Source: Gemmatimonadota bacterium
GTDB lineage: Bacteria > Gemmatimonadota > Gemmatimonadetes > Gemmatimonadales > Gemmatimonadaceae
Direction of reading: 5' to 3'
DNA: 64,000 nucleotides
NCBI GenBank assembly: GCA_021298835.1
Contig: JAJTHG010000017.1
Location: 1-64,000 of the forward strand
Part shown: positions 16,136-24,154 of the stretch, piece by piece
How positions within the stretch are numbered: position 1 is the first letter of the stretch
How the letters are laid out: each line of letters opens with the position of its first letter
Made by a program: the position numbers and the translations under genes
Notes under the pieces: model-generated
Database searches by the model: none
What the model saw: the letters and a program-made list of their open reading frames with translations, nothing else
What the model was told of the DNA's origin: nothing

Positions 16136-17844
16136 TGGGCGATGCCGTCAGGGCCGTCGGGCCGACCGGCACCTCGCCGTCGAGCGCGCGGCGCGCCGAG
16201 CGCGCGCACGACTTCCGCGCGACCGAGGAGGCCGCGTCGCTGGCCGCGTCGCTGGCCGAGTCGCGCGCCACTGACGCCACCGGCTTCGACCTGCTCTTCG
16301 CGGCGCTGCGGGACGAACCCGCCGCGTCCTCGACCGGCGCGCTCGCGCCGCCCACGGCGTCCGCGCGGTCCGTGCGATCCGGGTCGGTGTCCTCCGCCGG
16401 CGCTCGCGCGGTGGAATCGGCCTCGTATGCGGTGCGCTGGGACTTCATGCGCGGCACGGGCGCCTCGTCGCGCACGTCGCCCGCGAGCCGGGTCACCCCG
16501 GCGTCGTCGGCACGGGTTACCCGCGCCGAGGCCGACGATGCCGAAGAGGCCGACGAAGCGGCATCGGCGGACGCGGCGACCCGTGCGGACGATGCCGCAG
16601 CGCACGACGAGGCGGTCGTACCGCCGGCCGCGGTCCTCCCGCCGGCAGCCGTCCCGCCCACCCCGCTGGCCGTCGTGCCGCCCGTCGCCACGTCGTCGCA
16701 CGACGCCGCCCTCGCCACCGTCCAGCCGGCCCTGCGGGACCGGCTCGAGCGCGTGATCGAACGCATGCAGCGTGAGTTCGGCCACGACGTCCGCGTCGTC
16801 GAGGGGCGTCGGTCGCAGGCTCGGCAGGACGCCTTGTACGCGCAGGGTCGCACCGCCCCGGGACCGGTGGTGACGTGGACCCGCGATTCGGCGCACCGCG
16901 ACGGCGCCGCAGTGGATGTCATGATCAACGGCGGCTACGACGACGCCGCGGCGTTCCGCACGCTCGCCCGCATCGCCGCCGAGGAAGGTTTGCGGACGCT
17001 CGGGCCGCGCGATCCCGGCCACCTCGAGGTGGCGACCGCGCCGGACGCCGGCCCCGCGAGGGGGACGGCCGCGATGCCGTCCCCGGTCGCCGTGGTCGCC
17101 CGCGTGGCGTCGCCGGCGCCGGTCGCCGCGCCCGCCGCCGCGTCCGCCGCCGTGGCGTCGCCGGCACCGGTCGCCCGCGTGGCATCCCTCGGCGGTCGAC
17201 CGGGCGCCGGGAACGCGAGCCGTGACCGCACGTCGGGTCTGGAGCGCGAGCGGATGGAGGAACTCGCGGCGCGACTGGCGCCGCCGCTCGCCACCGGTTC
17301 GACGGGCGAGGGCACCGCGACCGTCCCGGTGGGGCAGCCCCGCGTGGACCTCACCGCCCGCCTCGAGGCCATCGCGCGCGTCCGTGACGCGCAGGCTGCC
17401 CAACCGCTCGCTCGGCTGGTGATGGACGTGCCCGACGACCTCGGTGGCGTGGACCGGATCGCGGTCTCGCTGCGAGGTCAGCGACTCGACGCTGCGCTCG
17501 CGATCCAGGACCCGGCGACCGCCTCGCGCGTCGCCGACCGCGTCGCACGGCTCGCCGAGGCGCTGGGCGCCCGCGGCTACGAGGCGGGCACGCTGTCCGT
17601 GACGACGGCGCGCGGCATCGCCCCCGAGTCGCTGGACCTCGTGCGCCTCGGCGCGCAGGCGCTCGAGCGCGAGGGCACGCGGGGCGTCGCGTCCATCCTC
17701 CAGGACGTGGCCGGTGCCGGGCTGCGCGAGCGGCACGCCGCACCGGGCCGTCAGGACGACCCGTCCACCCCGTCACGCGAGCACGACCGGCGCAGCGGTG
17801 ACACGCCGCGTCGCCAGTCGCGCCGCGACCCCGGAGACCGCTGA
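16135..17844 (+). CDS. fliK: Hook-length control protein FliK with embedded M15-type peptidase domain
   Basis: The protein has 569 residues. Residues 1-195 are low-complexity, as usual for FliK rulers. Residues about 200-300 are an M15/VanY-like zinc peptidase: GRRSQARQDALYAQGR, then SAHRDGAAVDV and DPGHLEV, giving metal ligands H254, D261, H296 and catalytic D293. The spacing is that of T5-endolysin and CwlK-type L-alanyl-D-glutamate or D-Ala endopeptidases. Residues about 415-500 are the FliK C-terminal switch domain (VPDDLGGVDRIAVSLRGQRL). The gene lies between a motE-like gene and flgD, the normal fliK site. FliK is secreted through the export gate, so the peptidase would reach the periplasm. 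The neighbouring FlgJ lacks its own wall hydrolase domain. No stop or frame break separates the domains. Confidence 0.85.
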   Translation: MGDAVRAVGPTGTSPSSARRAERAHDFRATEEAASLAASLAESRATDATGFDLLFAALRDEPAASSTGALAPPTASARSVRSGSVSSAGARAVESASYAVRWDFMRGTGASSRTSPASRVTPASSARVTRAEADDAEEADEAASADAATRADDAAAHDEAVVPPAAVLPPAAVPPTPLAVVPPVATSSHDAALATVQPALRDRLERVIERMQREFGHDVRVVEGRRSQARQDALYAQGRTAPGPVVTWTRDSAHRDGAAVDVMINGGYDDAAAFRTLARIAAEEGLRTLGPRDPGHLEVATAPDAGPARGTAAMPSPVAVVARVASPAPVAAPAAASAAVASPAPVARVASLGGRPGAGNASRDRTSGLERERMEELAARLAPPLATGSTGEGTATVPVGQPRVDLTARLEAIARVRDAQAAQPLARLVMDVPDDLGGVDRIAVSLRGQRLDAALAIQDPATASRVADRVARLAEALGARGYEAGTLSVTTARGIAPESLDLVRLGAQALEREGTRGVASILQDVAGAGLRERHAAPGRQDDPSTPSREHDRRSGDTPRRQSRRDPGDR

Positions 17845-18510
17845 GTGACCGCACCCGTCATCCCGGCCGCCACCGCCGGGACCACCGCTGCCCCCGCAGG
17901 GCGCAATCCGAAGTCCGTTCTGGGGAAGGACGAGTTCCTGAAGCTGCTCGTCGCGCAGCTCAAGAACCAGGATCCCACCAACCCGATGGACGGCCAGCAG
18001 ATGGCCGCGCAGCTCGCGCAGTTCTCGAGCGTCGAGCAGCTCATCGCGATCAACGAGAAGCTCGGGGCGCAGGCGACCACCGACGACGCCACCGCGAAGG
18101 CGATCAGCAACTCGACGGCCATCGCCGCGATCGGCAAGACCGTCACGGCGCTCGGCAACCAGGTCGAGCTCCCGGCCGCCGATGCGCGCGTGCGCGGGAT
18201 CGTGCAGGGCACGGGGCAGGGTACGCTCTCGCTGCGCGACGCCAACGGCACGATCGTCGCCAGGCGCGACCTCGGCCTCGTGCGGGCCGGCGACCAGTCG
18301 TTCGCTCTTGGCGACCTCGCCGCCGGCCTTCCCGCAGGCACCTACACCTGGCAGCTCGACGTCCGCACCGCGCAGGGCGCGACGGTTCCCGTGACGCCGT
18401 TCATCACGGGCCGCGTCACCGGCGTCGAGTACGGTCCCGGCGGCGCGATGCTCGTCGCGGGCCGCCTCCGCATCCCCGTCGGCACCGTCGTGTCGCTCGG
18501 CACCCCGTAA
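17845..18510 (+). CDS. flgD: Hook-cap protein FlgD
   Basis: The 221-residue protein has a GTG start directly after the fliK stop. The N-terminal motif [20 protein letters not shown], followed by [20 protein letters not shown], is diagnostic of FlgD. The C-terminus carries the FlgD Ig-like and Tudor-like region ([20 protein letters not shown]). It forms the temporary cap under which FlgE hook subunits assemble. Confidence 0.96.
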   Translation: MTAPVIPAATAGTTAAPAGRNPKSVLGKDEFLKLLVAQLKNQDPTNPMDGQQMAAQLAQFSSVEQLIAINEKLGAQATTDDATAKAISNSTAIAAIGKTVTALGNQVELPAADARVRGIVQGTGQGTLSLRDANGTIVARRDLGLVRAGDQSFALGDLAAGLPAGTYTWQLDVRTAQGATVPVTPFITGRVTGVEYGPGGAMLVAGRLRIPVGTVVSLGTP

Positions 18511-18540
18511 CCGTCTCCCACTCCCGAGGTCCGTCCTTCC

Positions 18541-19926
18541 ATGATGCGTTCTCTCTTCTCCGGCGTGTCCGGCCTGCGGAACCACCAGTTCCGCATGGAC
18601 GTCATCGGCAACAACGTCGCCAACGTCAACACCGTGGCCTTCAAGTCGGGGCGCGTCGCCTTCAAGGAAGGGTTCGCCCAACTGCTGCAGGGCGCCACGC
18701 GCCCGCCCGGCGAGCAGGGCGGCACGAATCCGATCCAGATCGGCCTCGGCTCGGCGATCGGTTCGGTGGACACGCTCTTCGCGCAGGGCAACCTGGAGAC
18801 GACCGGCCTGAACACCGACGTCGCCATCCAGGGCGACGCGTTCTTCGTGATGCGCAAGGGTGCCCAGCAGTTCTACACGCGGTCGGGCAACTTCCAGCTC
18901 GACGCGCAGGGGCGGCTGGTCTCGCCGACCAACGGCTTCGTCGTCCAGGGCCGGATGGCGGTGGACGGCGTCCTGCAGGAGGGGATTACCGACATCTCGC
19001 TGCCGTTCGGCCAGAAGGTCTCGGCCCGCGCGACGACGACGACGCGCCTGACCGGCAATCTCGATTCGTCGGCTCCCGCCTTCTCCGGCCCGTTCAACGC
19101 GGCGAACCGCGCCCTTGCGACGAACCGCGACTCGTACCAGTCGGTGTCCATCGGCGTCCACGACGCCCTCGGCAACAAGACGGATCTGAAGATCTGGATG
19201 TGGAAGACCGCGGACAACCAGTGGGACTGGGAGGTGGACGAGACGAGCCTGCCGGCCGGCACGACGCTGGGGGCGAGCACGCCCGGTGACGCGAACGCCT
19301 CCCGCGGGCGGCTGACCTTCGATCCCGTCACCGGCCTGCTCTCCGGGTCGGTGACGACGGCGAACGATGCCGTGGCGTCGCCGACGTACGTCGGCACCGG
19401 CCCGCAGCCCGCGATCGTGCTCAACCACCCGGGCGGTACGTCGCAGTCGATCAGTCTCGACCTCGGCGCGGGTCCGGTCGGCGGGACGCTGGCGGGGAGC
19501 CTCAGCGGCATCACGCAGTTCGCCGGCGAGAACAACGCGGTGCTGCGCGACCAGGACGGCTTCCAGAGCGGCACGCTCCAGGACTTCACGATCGACCGCA
19601 CCGGCACGATCACGGGGTCGTTCACCAACGGCACGACGCTCACGCTCGGCCAGATCACGCTCGCCGACTTCAACAACCCGTCGGGCCTCCTTCGCGTCGG
19701 CGACAACATGTTCTCCGCCTCCAGCAACTCGGGGGGCGCGGTGCTGGGCTACGCGCTCTCGGGCTCGCAGTCGATGATCACCTCGGGTGCGCTCGAGATG
19801 TCGAATGTCGATCTCGCGCAGGAGTTCACCGCGATGATCGTCGCGCAGCGCGGATTCCAGGCGAACAGCCGCGTCATCACGAACTCCGACGAGATGCTCA
19901 GCGAGGTCGTGAACCTCAAGCGGTAG
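18541..19926 (+). CDS. flgE: Flagellar hook protein FlgE
   Basis: The 461-residue protein starts MMRSLFSGVSGLRNHQFRMD and has the VIGNNVANVNTVAFK motif of rod/hook proteins, followed by the D1/D2 domains (RSGNFQLDAQGRLV). The C-terminal helix is MSNVDLAQEFTAMIVAQRGF with QANSRVITNSDEMLSEV. It is the last gene before a non-coding gap holding a new sigma-54 promoter, so it closes the first transcription unit. Confidence 0.96.
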   Translation: MMRSLFSGVSGLRNHQFRMDVIGNNVANVNTVAFKSGRVAFKEGFAQLLQGATRPPGEQGGTNPIQIGLGSAIGSVDTLFAQGNLETTGLNTDVAIQGDAFFVMRKGAQQFYTRSGNFQLDAQGRLVSPTNGFVVQGRMAVDGVLQEGITDISLPFGQKVSARATTTTRLTGNLDSSAPAFSGPFNAANRALATNRDSYQSVSIGVHDALGNKTDLKIWMWKTADNQWDWEVDETSLPAGTTLGASTPGDANASRGRLTFDPVTGLLSGSVTTANDAVASPTYVGTGPQPAIVLNHPGGTSQSISLDLGAGPVGGTLAGSLSGITQFAGENNAVLRDQDGFQSGTLQDFTIDRTGTITGSFTNGTTLTLGQITLADFNNPSGLLRVGDNMFSASSNSGGAVLGYALSGSQSMITSGALEMSNVDLAQEFTAMIVAQRGFQANSRVITNSDEMLSEVVNLKR

Positions 19927-19944
19927 GCCGACCGCGGCGCGGTC

Positions 19945-19963
19945 GCCCGGCGGCACGCCGGGC
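19945..19963 (+). terminator. Hairpin after flgE, possible terminator
   Basis: GCCCGGCG and CGCCGGGC form a perfect eight-base-pair stem with a three-base loop 18 bases after the flgE stop. No T tract follows, so termination would need Rho or be partial. It is placed where the first flagellar unit would be expected to end. Confidence 0.4.
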
Positions 19964-20039
19964 GGGCCGCCGGCCCGATCGCGTCGGCGCGGCGTCGGCA
20001 CCGGGATCACCGGAGGTCGGCGCCGTTCGTGCGCCCAGG

Positions 20040-20054
20040 CGGCAGGAATTGCCG
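20040..20054. promoter_or_regulatory. 15-bp palindrome next to the fliL promoter
   Basis: CGGCAGGAATTGCCG fits the (C/A)GGCA-N5-TGCCG pattern shared by all four sigma-54 units. Unlike the other copies it lies only eight bases upstream of the -24 element, closer than enhancer sites normally are. It could mediate repression or a short-range effect. Confidence 0.55.
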
Positions 20055-20062
20055 TGTTCGTC

Positions 20063-20078
20063 TGGCACGACCCCTGCT
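20063..20078 (+). promoter_or_regulatory. Sigma-54 promoter of the fliL unit
   Basis: TGGCACGACCCCTGCT is a close match to TGGCAC-N5-TTGCT with the GG/GC pair correctly spaced. It lies 43 bases before the fliL ATG in a 194-base gap between two co-oriented flagellar genes. Confidence 0.87.
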
Positions 20079-20120
20079 TTTCCTCACGCGTGACCGACCA
20101 TTCCTGCCGCCTTCCCGACC

Positions 20121-20690
20121 ATGGCTGACCCGTCAACCGAAGCCCCCGCCGAACCGGCGCGCAAGGGCGCCCTCATTCCGATCCTCGCGGCCGTCTTCGT
20201 CGGCTTGGGGGCCGGCGGCGCCTCGGGCGCGATGTTCACCGGACCGATGCTCGCCAAGCGCGTCGTCCCCGCGGTCGATACGGCAAGCCTCGCCCTGCAG
20301 CTCGCCGCGGGCGGGATGCATGCCGACACGGCCACCGCCGCACCCGCGAGCGAAGGCAAGGACGGGGAACCGGGCGCCGCGATCCCGCCGGTGCCGATCC
20401 ACCTGCTCGACAACATCGTCATGAATCCCTCGGGGTCGAACGGCCAGCGCTTCCTGCTGCTGTCGGTGGCCTACGAGCTCGCCGACGCGATGGGCGTCGA
20501 GAAGATGAAGCAGCGCGACGCCGAGATCCGCGACCTCGTGCAGCGCGTCGTCGGCCGTCGCACCATCGACCAGCTCGGCGACCTGCAGCAGCGCGACCTC
20601 CTGAAGGCCGACGTCGCCAAGGCCACGGAGGACGTGATCGGCCCGAAGACCGTGAAGAAGGTCTTCTTTCCCCAGTTCGTGATTCAGTGA
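20121..20690 (+). CDS. fliL: Flagellar basal-body protein FliL
   Basis: The 189-residue protein has one N-terminal membrane helix (about 13-36), then a low-complexity linker and the FliL periplasmic domain (PVPIHLLDNIVMNPSGSNGQ, RFLLLSVAYELAD, ending KKVFFPQFVIQ). FliL surrounds the stator and supports torque. It is the first gene of the second unit. Confidence 0.93.
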   Translation: MADPSTEAPAEPARKGALIPILAAVFVGLGAGGASGAMFTGPMLAKRVVPAVDTASLALQLAAGGMHADTATAAPASEGKDGEPGAAIPPVPIHLLDNIVMNPSGSNGQRFLLLSVAYELADAMGVEKMKQRDAEIRDLVQRVVGRRTIDQLGDLQQRDLLKADVAKATEDVIGPKTVKKVFFPQFVIQ

Positions 20691-20700
20691 GGCGCCCCGC

Positions 20701-21708
20701 GTGACCGGCGTGCCGGTGCCCAATACGGACCTCGACGAGCTGCTCGCCGGGTCGACGGCGCCGACGCGCTCGTCCACCGCGGTGCGCGCCGACGACATCC
20801 AGCTGTACGACTTCCGGCGTCCCTTCCGCGTCTCGAAGGAGCGCATGCGCACGCTCGAGGCGATGTACGAGCGCATGGTGCGCTCCCTCGAGGGCTGGCT
20901 CATCAGTCGGGTGCGGGGGCAGGTCGAGCTGCGCCTGCAGAGCATCGAGCAGTTCTCCTTCGGGGAGTTCACCCTGTCGCTGCCGACGCCCTGCGCCTCC
21001 TACACCTTCGACATCCACGACACCGGCGGCCAGCAGGGCGTCGTGGACGTGGGGCACGAGTTCGCGTTCTTCCTCGTCGATCGGCTCTTCGGCGGCTCCG
21101 GCGTCTCGACCTCGCTGGACCGGGCGCTCTCCCCGATCGAGCGCATGGCGGTCCGCACCGTGGTCGACCGCATCACGAACCTCGTCGCCGAGATCTGGCG
21201 CGACTACGTGCCGCTGGAGCTGACGCTCTCCGGCTTCGAGTCGTTCCCCGACATCCTGCAGGTCGCCAGCCGGGAGGACCCGGTGCTGGTCGCCAACATC
21301 GAGTGCACCTCCGGCAGCATGCGCTCGCTGATCCTGGTGCTCCTGCCCTTCGCGGTGCTCGAGAAGTTCTTCAACTCCGGCGACCAGCGGGGGCGCCTGT
21401 CCGAGGCGATGGTCCCCGATCGCGAGCGCGAGGCCAACCGCGAGCTCACCGAGTCGCAGCTCCGCTCGACCGGCGTGGACGTGGCCGTGCGCCTCCCGAC
21501 CTTCCACCTGCCGATGCGCTCCCTGCTCGAGATTCCCGTCGGCGCGGTGCTCACGACCGGCATCCCGGCCGACGCATCGGCCCACGTCTTCATCGGCTCG
21601 CAGCAGCGCTTCACGGCGGCCCTCGGGCGCGTGAAGGCGAACCTCGCCGCGCAGATCCTCGACCCCATCACCGCCGGCATCCCCGGCTCCCCAAGGCAAA
21701 CCCCGTGA
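20701..21708 (+). CDS. fliM: Flagellar switch protein FliM
   Basis: The 335-residue protein has a GTG start. The N-terminus contains NTDLDELLAG, the counterpart of the CheY-binding peptide, then LYDFRRPFRVSKERM that opens the CheC-like middle domain, and a C-terminal SpoA-type domain. It couples phosphorylated CheY to rotor reversal. Its stop overlaps the fliN start (GTGA). Confidence 0.97.
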   Translation: MTGVPVPNTDLDELLAGSTAPTRSSTAVRADDIQLYDFRRPFRVSKERMRTLEAMYERMVRSLEGWLISRVRGQVELRLQSIEQFSFGEFTLSLPTPCASYTFDIHDTGGQQGVVDVGHEFAFFLVDRLFGGSGVSTSLDRALSPIERMAVRTVVDRITNLVAEIWRDYVPLELTLSGFESFPDILQVASREDPVLVANIECTSGSMRSLILVLLPFAVLEKFFNSGDQRGRLSEAMVPDREREANRELTESQLRSTGVDVAVRLPTFHLPMRSLLEIPVGAVLTTGIPADASAHVFIGSQQRFTAALGRVKANLAAQILDPITAGIPGSPRQTP

Positions 21709-22082
21709 ATCCCGCCGAGATCGACGCCCTCGTCACCCAGGCGCAGGCCGGCCAGCAGACCGCCGCCCCCCGCGATGCGACGGCCCCCGCGTTCACCGAG
21801 TTCGCCGCCGGCGTCCCGGCGGCCACCGGTGAGGCGCCGCTCGCGATGCTGCTCGACCTGACCCTGCCCGTCTCGATCGAGCTCGGGCGCTCCCGCATGA
21901 CGGTGCAGGAGATCCTCCGCCTCGGACGCGGCTCGGTGATCCAGCTCGACCGGCTCGCCGGTGAACCGATCGACATCTACGTCGGTGACCGCCGCTTCGC
22001 CGAGGGCGAGGTGGTCGTGCTCGGCGAGCACTTCGGCGTGCGCGTCACGCGCATCCTCAACACGCACCCGGTCACCGCCTGA
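21705..22082 (+). CDS. fliN: Flagellar switch protein FliN
   Basis: The 125-residue protein has a GTG start overlapping the fliM stop. The C-terminal SpoA domain is clear: LLDLTLPVSIELGRSRMTVQ, EILRLGRGSVIQLDRLAGEP and VVVLGEHFGVRVTRI. It forms the lower C ring and binds FliH during export. Confidence 0.96.
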   Translation: MNPAEIDALVTQAQAGQQTAAPRDATAPAFTEFAAGVPAATGEAPLAMLLDLTLPVSIELGRSRMTVQEILRLGRGSVIQLDRLAGEPIDIYVGDRRFAEGEVVVLGEHFGVRVTRILNTHPVTA

Positions 22083-23626
22083 TGTCCGTGCTCCTCACGG
22101 GCCTCGCGGGCCCGCTCGCGCTGGTCGTGGGGCTCGTCTTCGTCGCCGCCGCCGCGTGGCGGCGCCTCCGCGGCGGCGTCGGCCATGGTACCCGCCAGGC
22201 CCCGCCGATGGAGCTGGTCCAGCGGCTGGCCATCGGGCCCAAACAGGGGATCGCCCTCGTCCGCATCGAGGGTCGGCTCTATGCCGTCGGGTCGGGCGAG
22301 GGGCTCAGCATCACCCCGATCGGCCCGGCCGGTCCGCGGGCCCATGCCGCGGACGCCTCGGCCGTCGTGCCGCTCGATGCCTTCGGCTCCGCCGACGGCC
22401 GTCCGGCCCGGGGCGCGGCCGGGCGGTCGTCCGCTGCGCGGTCGGCCGTGCCCGCCCCCGCGACGCGATCGGCGGCGACGTCCGTCAGCGCGGCGGCGAC
22501 CATCCGCACCGGCGCCGCCCCACGCGCCACCACCGCCCTCGACGCCAACGGCGACGTGCGACTGTCGGTGGCGCCGAGCCTCCGGCGTGACCTGCAGGAC
22601 GTGTTGCGGACGGCCCTGCGCAGCGCGACCACGCTCGGCGCGCTGCTGTCGCTCGGGCTCTCGCCCGCCGCGGCCCAGCGTCCGGCGGGACCCGGACCCG
22701 TGCCGCAGGTCGTGACGCCGCCCCAGGTGCCGCCCCAGGCGCCGCCCGGGCCCGCCGCGACCGCGGTACGGGCCGCGACGCCTGCCGGGGCCGTGACCGC
22801 CGCGACCGCCGCACGGGCCGCCGGTCCTGCAGCGGCCCCGGGGGCCACCACCGCCCCGACGACGACGCCCGCGACCCAGCCGGCGAGCAAGGCCCCCGCG
22901 CCGCTTTCCGCGATGCAGACCACCGAGCAGGTCATCCAGCGGCTCGCCCCGCAGATGGACCTCTCGGTCGGCGGGACGCCGGGGAAGTCGGACGGCCTGC
23001 GGATGAGCGGCACGGTGGGCGTGGTCGTGATGATGGGGCTGCTGACCCTGCTGCCCACGCTGCTGCTCCTGATGACGGGCTTCGCCCGCATCCTGATCGT
23101 GCTCGGCTTCGTGCGGCAGGCGATCGGCGCGCAGAGCGCCCCGCCGACGCAACTGCTCGCCGCGCTCGCCCTGCTGCTCACCGGGTTCGTCATGGCCCCC
23201 ACCCTCGACGAGGCGAACCGCACGGCGCTGCAGCCGTGGCTGGCGGGGCAGATGGAGCAGGCCGAGATGATGGAGGCGGCGGTGAAGCCGTTCCGCACCT
23301 TCATGCTCCGGCAGACGCGCGACAAGGACATCGAGACGTTCCTCGAGCTCAGCCGTTCGCCCGTGCCGGCGACGCCGGAGGAGATCCCGCTGGTGGTACT
23401 CGCCAGCGCGTTCACCACGAGCGAGTTGCGCACGGCCTTCCAGATGGGCTTCGCGATCTTCCTGCCGTTCATCGTGGTGGACATGGTGGTCAGCTCGGTG
23501 CTGATGTCCATGGGCATGTACATGCTGCCACCGGCCATGATCGCGCTGCCGTTCAAGCTGCTCCTCTTCGTGCTCGTCGACGGGTGGACGCTGGTGGTGC
23601 AGTCGCTCGTGCAGTCGTTCCGCTGA
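22082..23626 (+). CDS. fliP: FliO-FliP fusion, flagellar export gate protein
   Basis: This is one 514-residue frame. Residues 1-115 look like FliO: a membrane helix (7-25), then QRLAIGPKQGIALVRIEGRL. Residues 115-275 are a low-complexity linker containing a signal-peptide-like segment at 174-199 that begins at an internal GTG (22601) with AGGA upstream. Residues about 275-514 are FliP, with its multiple membrane helices (RILIVLGFVRQAIGAQ, TSELRTAFQMGFAIFLPFIV). FliO and FliP are normally separate genes in this position. Either a fusion is made and processed, or FliP is also started internally at 22601. The ATG overlaps the fliN stop. Confidence 0.92.
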   Translation: MSVLLTGLAGPLALVVGLVFVAAAAWRRLRGGVGHGTRQAPPMELVQRLAIGPKQGIALVRIEGRLYAVGSGEGLSITPIGPAGPRAHAADASAVVPLDAFGSADGRPARGAAGRSSAARSAVPAPATRSAATSVSAAATIRTGAAPRATTALDANGDVRLSVAPSLRRDLQDVLRTALRSATTLGALLSLGLSPAAAQRPAGPGPVPQVVTPPQVPPQAPPGPAATAVRAATPAGAVTAATAARAAGPAAAPGATTAPTTTPATQPASKAPAPLSAMQTTEQVIQRLAPQMDLSVGGTPGKSDGLRMSGTVGVVVMMGLLTLLPTLLLLMTGFARILIVLGFVRQAIGAQSAPPTQLLAALALLLTGFVMAPTLDEANRTALQPWLAGQMEQAEMMEAAVKPFRTFMLRQTRDKDIETFLELSRSPVPATPEEIPLVVLASAFTTSELRTAFQMGFAIFLPFIVVDMVVSSVLMSMGMYMLPPAMIALPFKLLLFVLVDGWTLVVQSLVQSFR

Positions 23627-23647
23627 TCCGGAGGCGGACGAGCGCAC

Positions 23648-23672
23648 ACGGGAGGCCCCTCGGGCCTCCCGT
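23648..23672 (+). terminator. Strong hairpin after fliOP
   Basis: An 11-base-pair perfect stem (ACGGGAGGCCC / GGGCCTCCCGT) with loop CTC lies 22 bases after the fliP stop and is followed by a weakly T-rich stretch (TCGCGTTTCGG). It probably ends the second flagellar unit. Confidence 0.75.
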
Positions 23673-23680
23673 TCGCGTTT

Positions 23681-23695
23681 CGGCAAGTCTTGCCG
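23681..23695. promoter_or_regulatory. 15-bp palindrome, candidate enhancer site upstream of fliQ promoter
   Basis: CGGCAAGTCTTGCCG matches (C/A)GGCA-N5-TGCCG and is extended by one pair (CGGCAA/TTGCCG). It is centred about 142 bases upstream of the sigma-54 -24 element at 23830, a typical enhancer distance. Confidence 0.6.
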
Positions 23696-23829
23696 AGGGT
23701 CCTACCAGCCGGTTCGGGCGCTGGATGGGACGACGATAGGCGGCAGGACTTTCCGCCCACGGTCGCAGACGCCTGGGATGGGCAATATGTAACTCATTGC
23801 ATGGAAACAACTTGTGCGATTCCGTCGGA

Positions 23830-23845
23830 TGGCATCCCTCCTGCT
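23830..23845 (+). promoter_or_regulatory. Sigma-54 promoter of the fliQ unit
   Basis: TGGCATCCCTCCTGCT fits the -24/-12 pattern (GG and GC correctly spaced; two mismatches to TGGCAC-N5-TTGCT). It lies 38 bases before the fliQ ATG in the 257-base gap following a terminator. Confidence 0.75.
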
Positions 23846-23883
23846 ACTGGGGCGGGTGCACCCTTCACCCTCCGACACCTCCC

Positions 23884-24153
23884 ATGTCCGAAGCCCTCAT
23901 CGTCGATCTCGCCCGCAAGGCGCTCACGATGACCCTCATGCTCAGCGCGCCGATGCTGCTGGTTGCGCTGGTCATCGGGTTGGCGGTCGGCATCCTGCAG
24001 TCGGTCACCCAGATCCAGGAACAGACGCTCACGTACGTCCCCAAGCTCGTGGGGATCTCGGTCGTCTTTCTCCTGGCGTTGCCGTGGATGATGCAGCTGA
24101 CGGTGAAGTACACCGTCGAGCTGTTCCGCAGCCTGCCGACCCTGATCGGCTGA
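23884..24153 (+). CDS. fliQ: Flagellar export protein FliQ
   Basis: The 89-residue protein, the normal FliQ length, has two membrane helices. MSEALIVDLARKALTMTLML and the central VTQIQEQTLTYVPKL are family hallmarks. An upstream in-frame ATG at 23797 was rejected because it precedes the promoter. It is part of the FliPQR export gate. Confidence 0.96.
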   Translation: MSEALIVDLARKALTMTLMLSAPMLLVALVIGLAVGILQSVTQIQEQTLTYVPKLVGISVVFLLALPWMMQLTVKYTVELFRSLPTLIG

Positions 24154-24154
24154 C

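Noticed and set aside
15124-17736. 870-codon minus-strand frame over the fliJ-fliK region
   Set aside because: Antisense to three recognised flagellar genes, low complexity, no domain.
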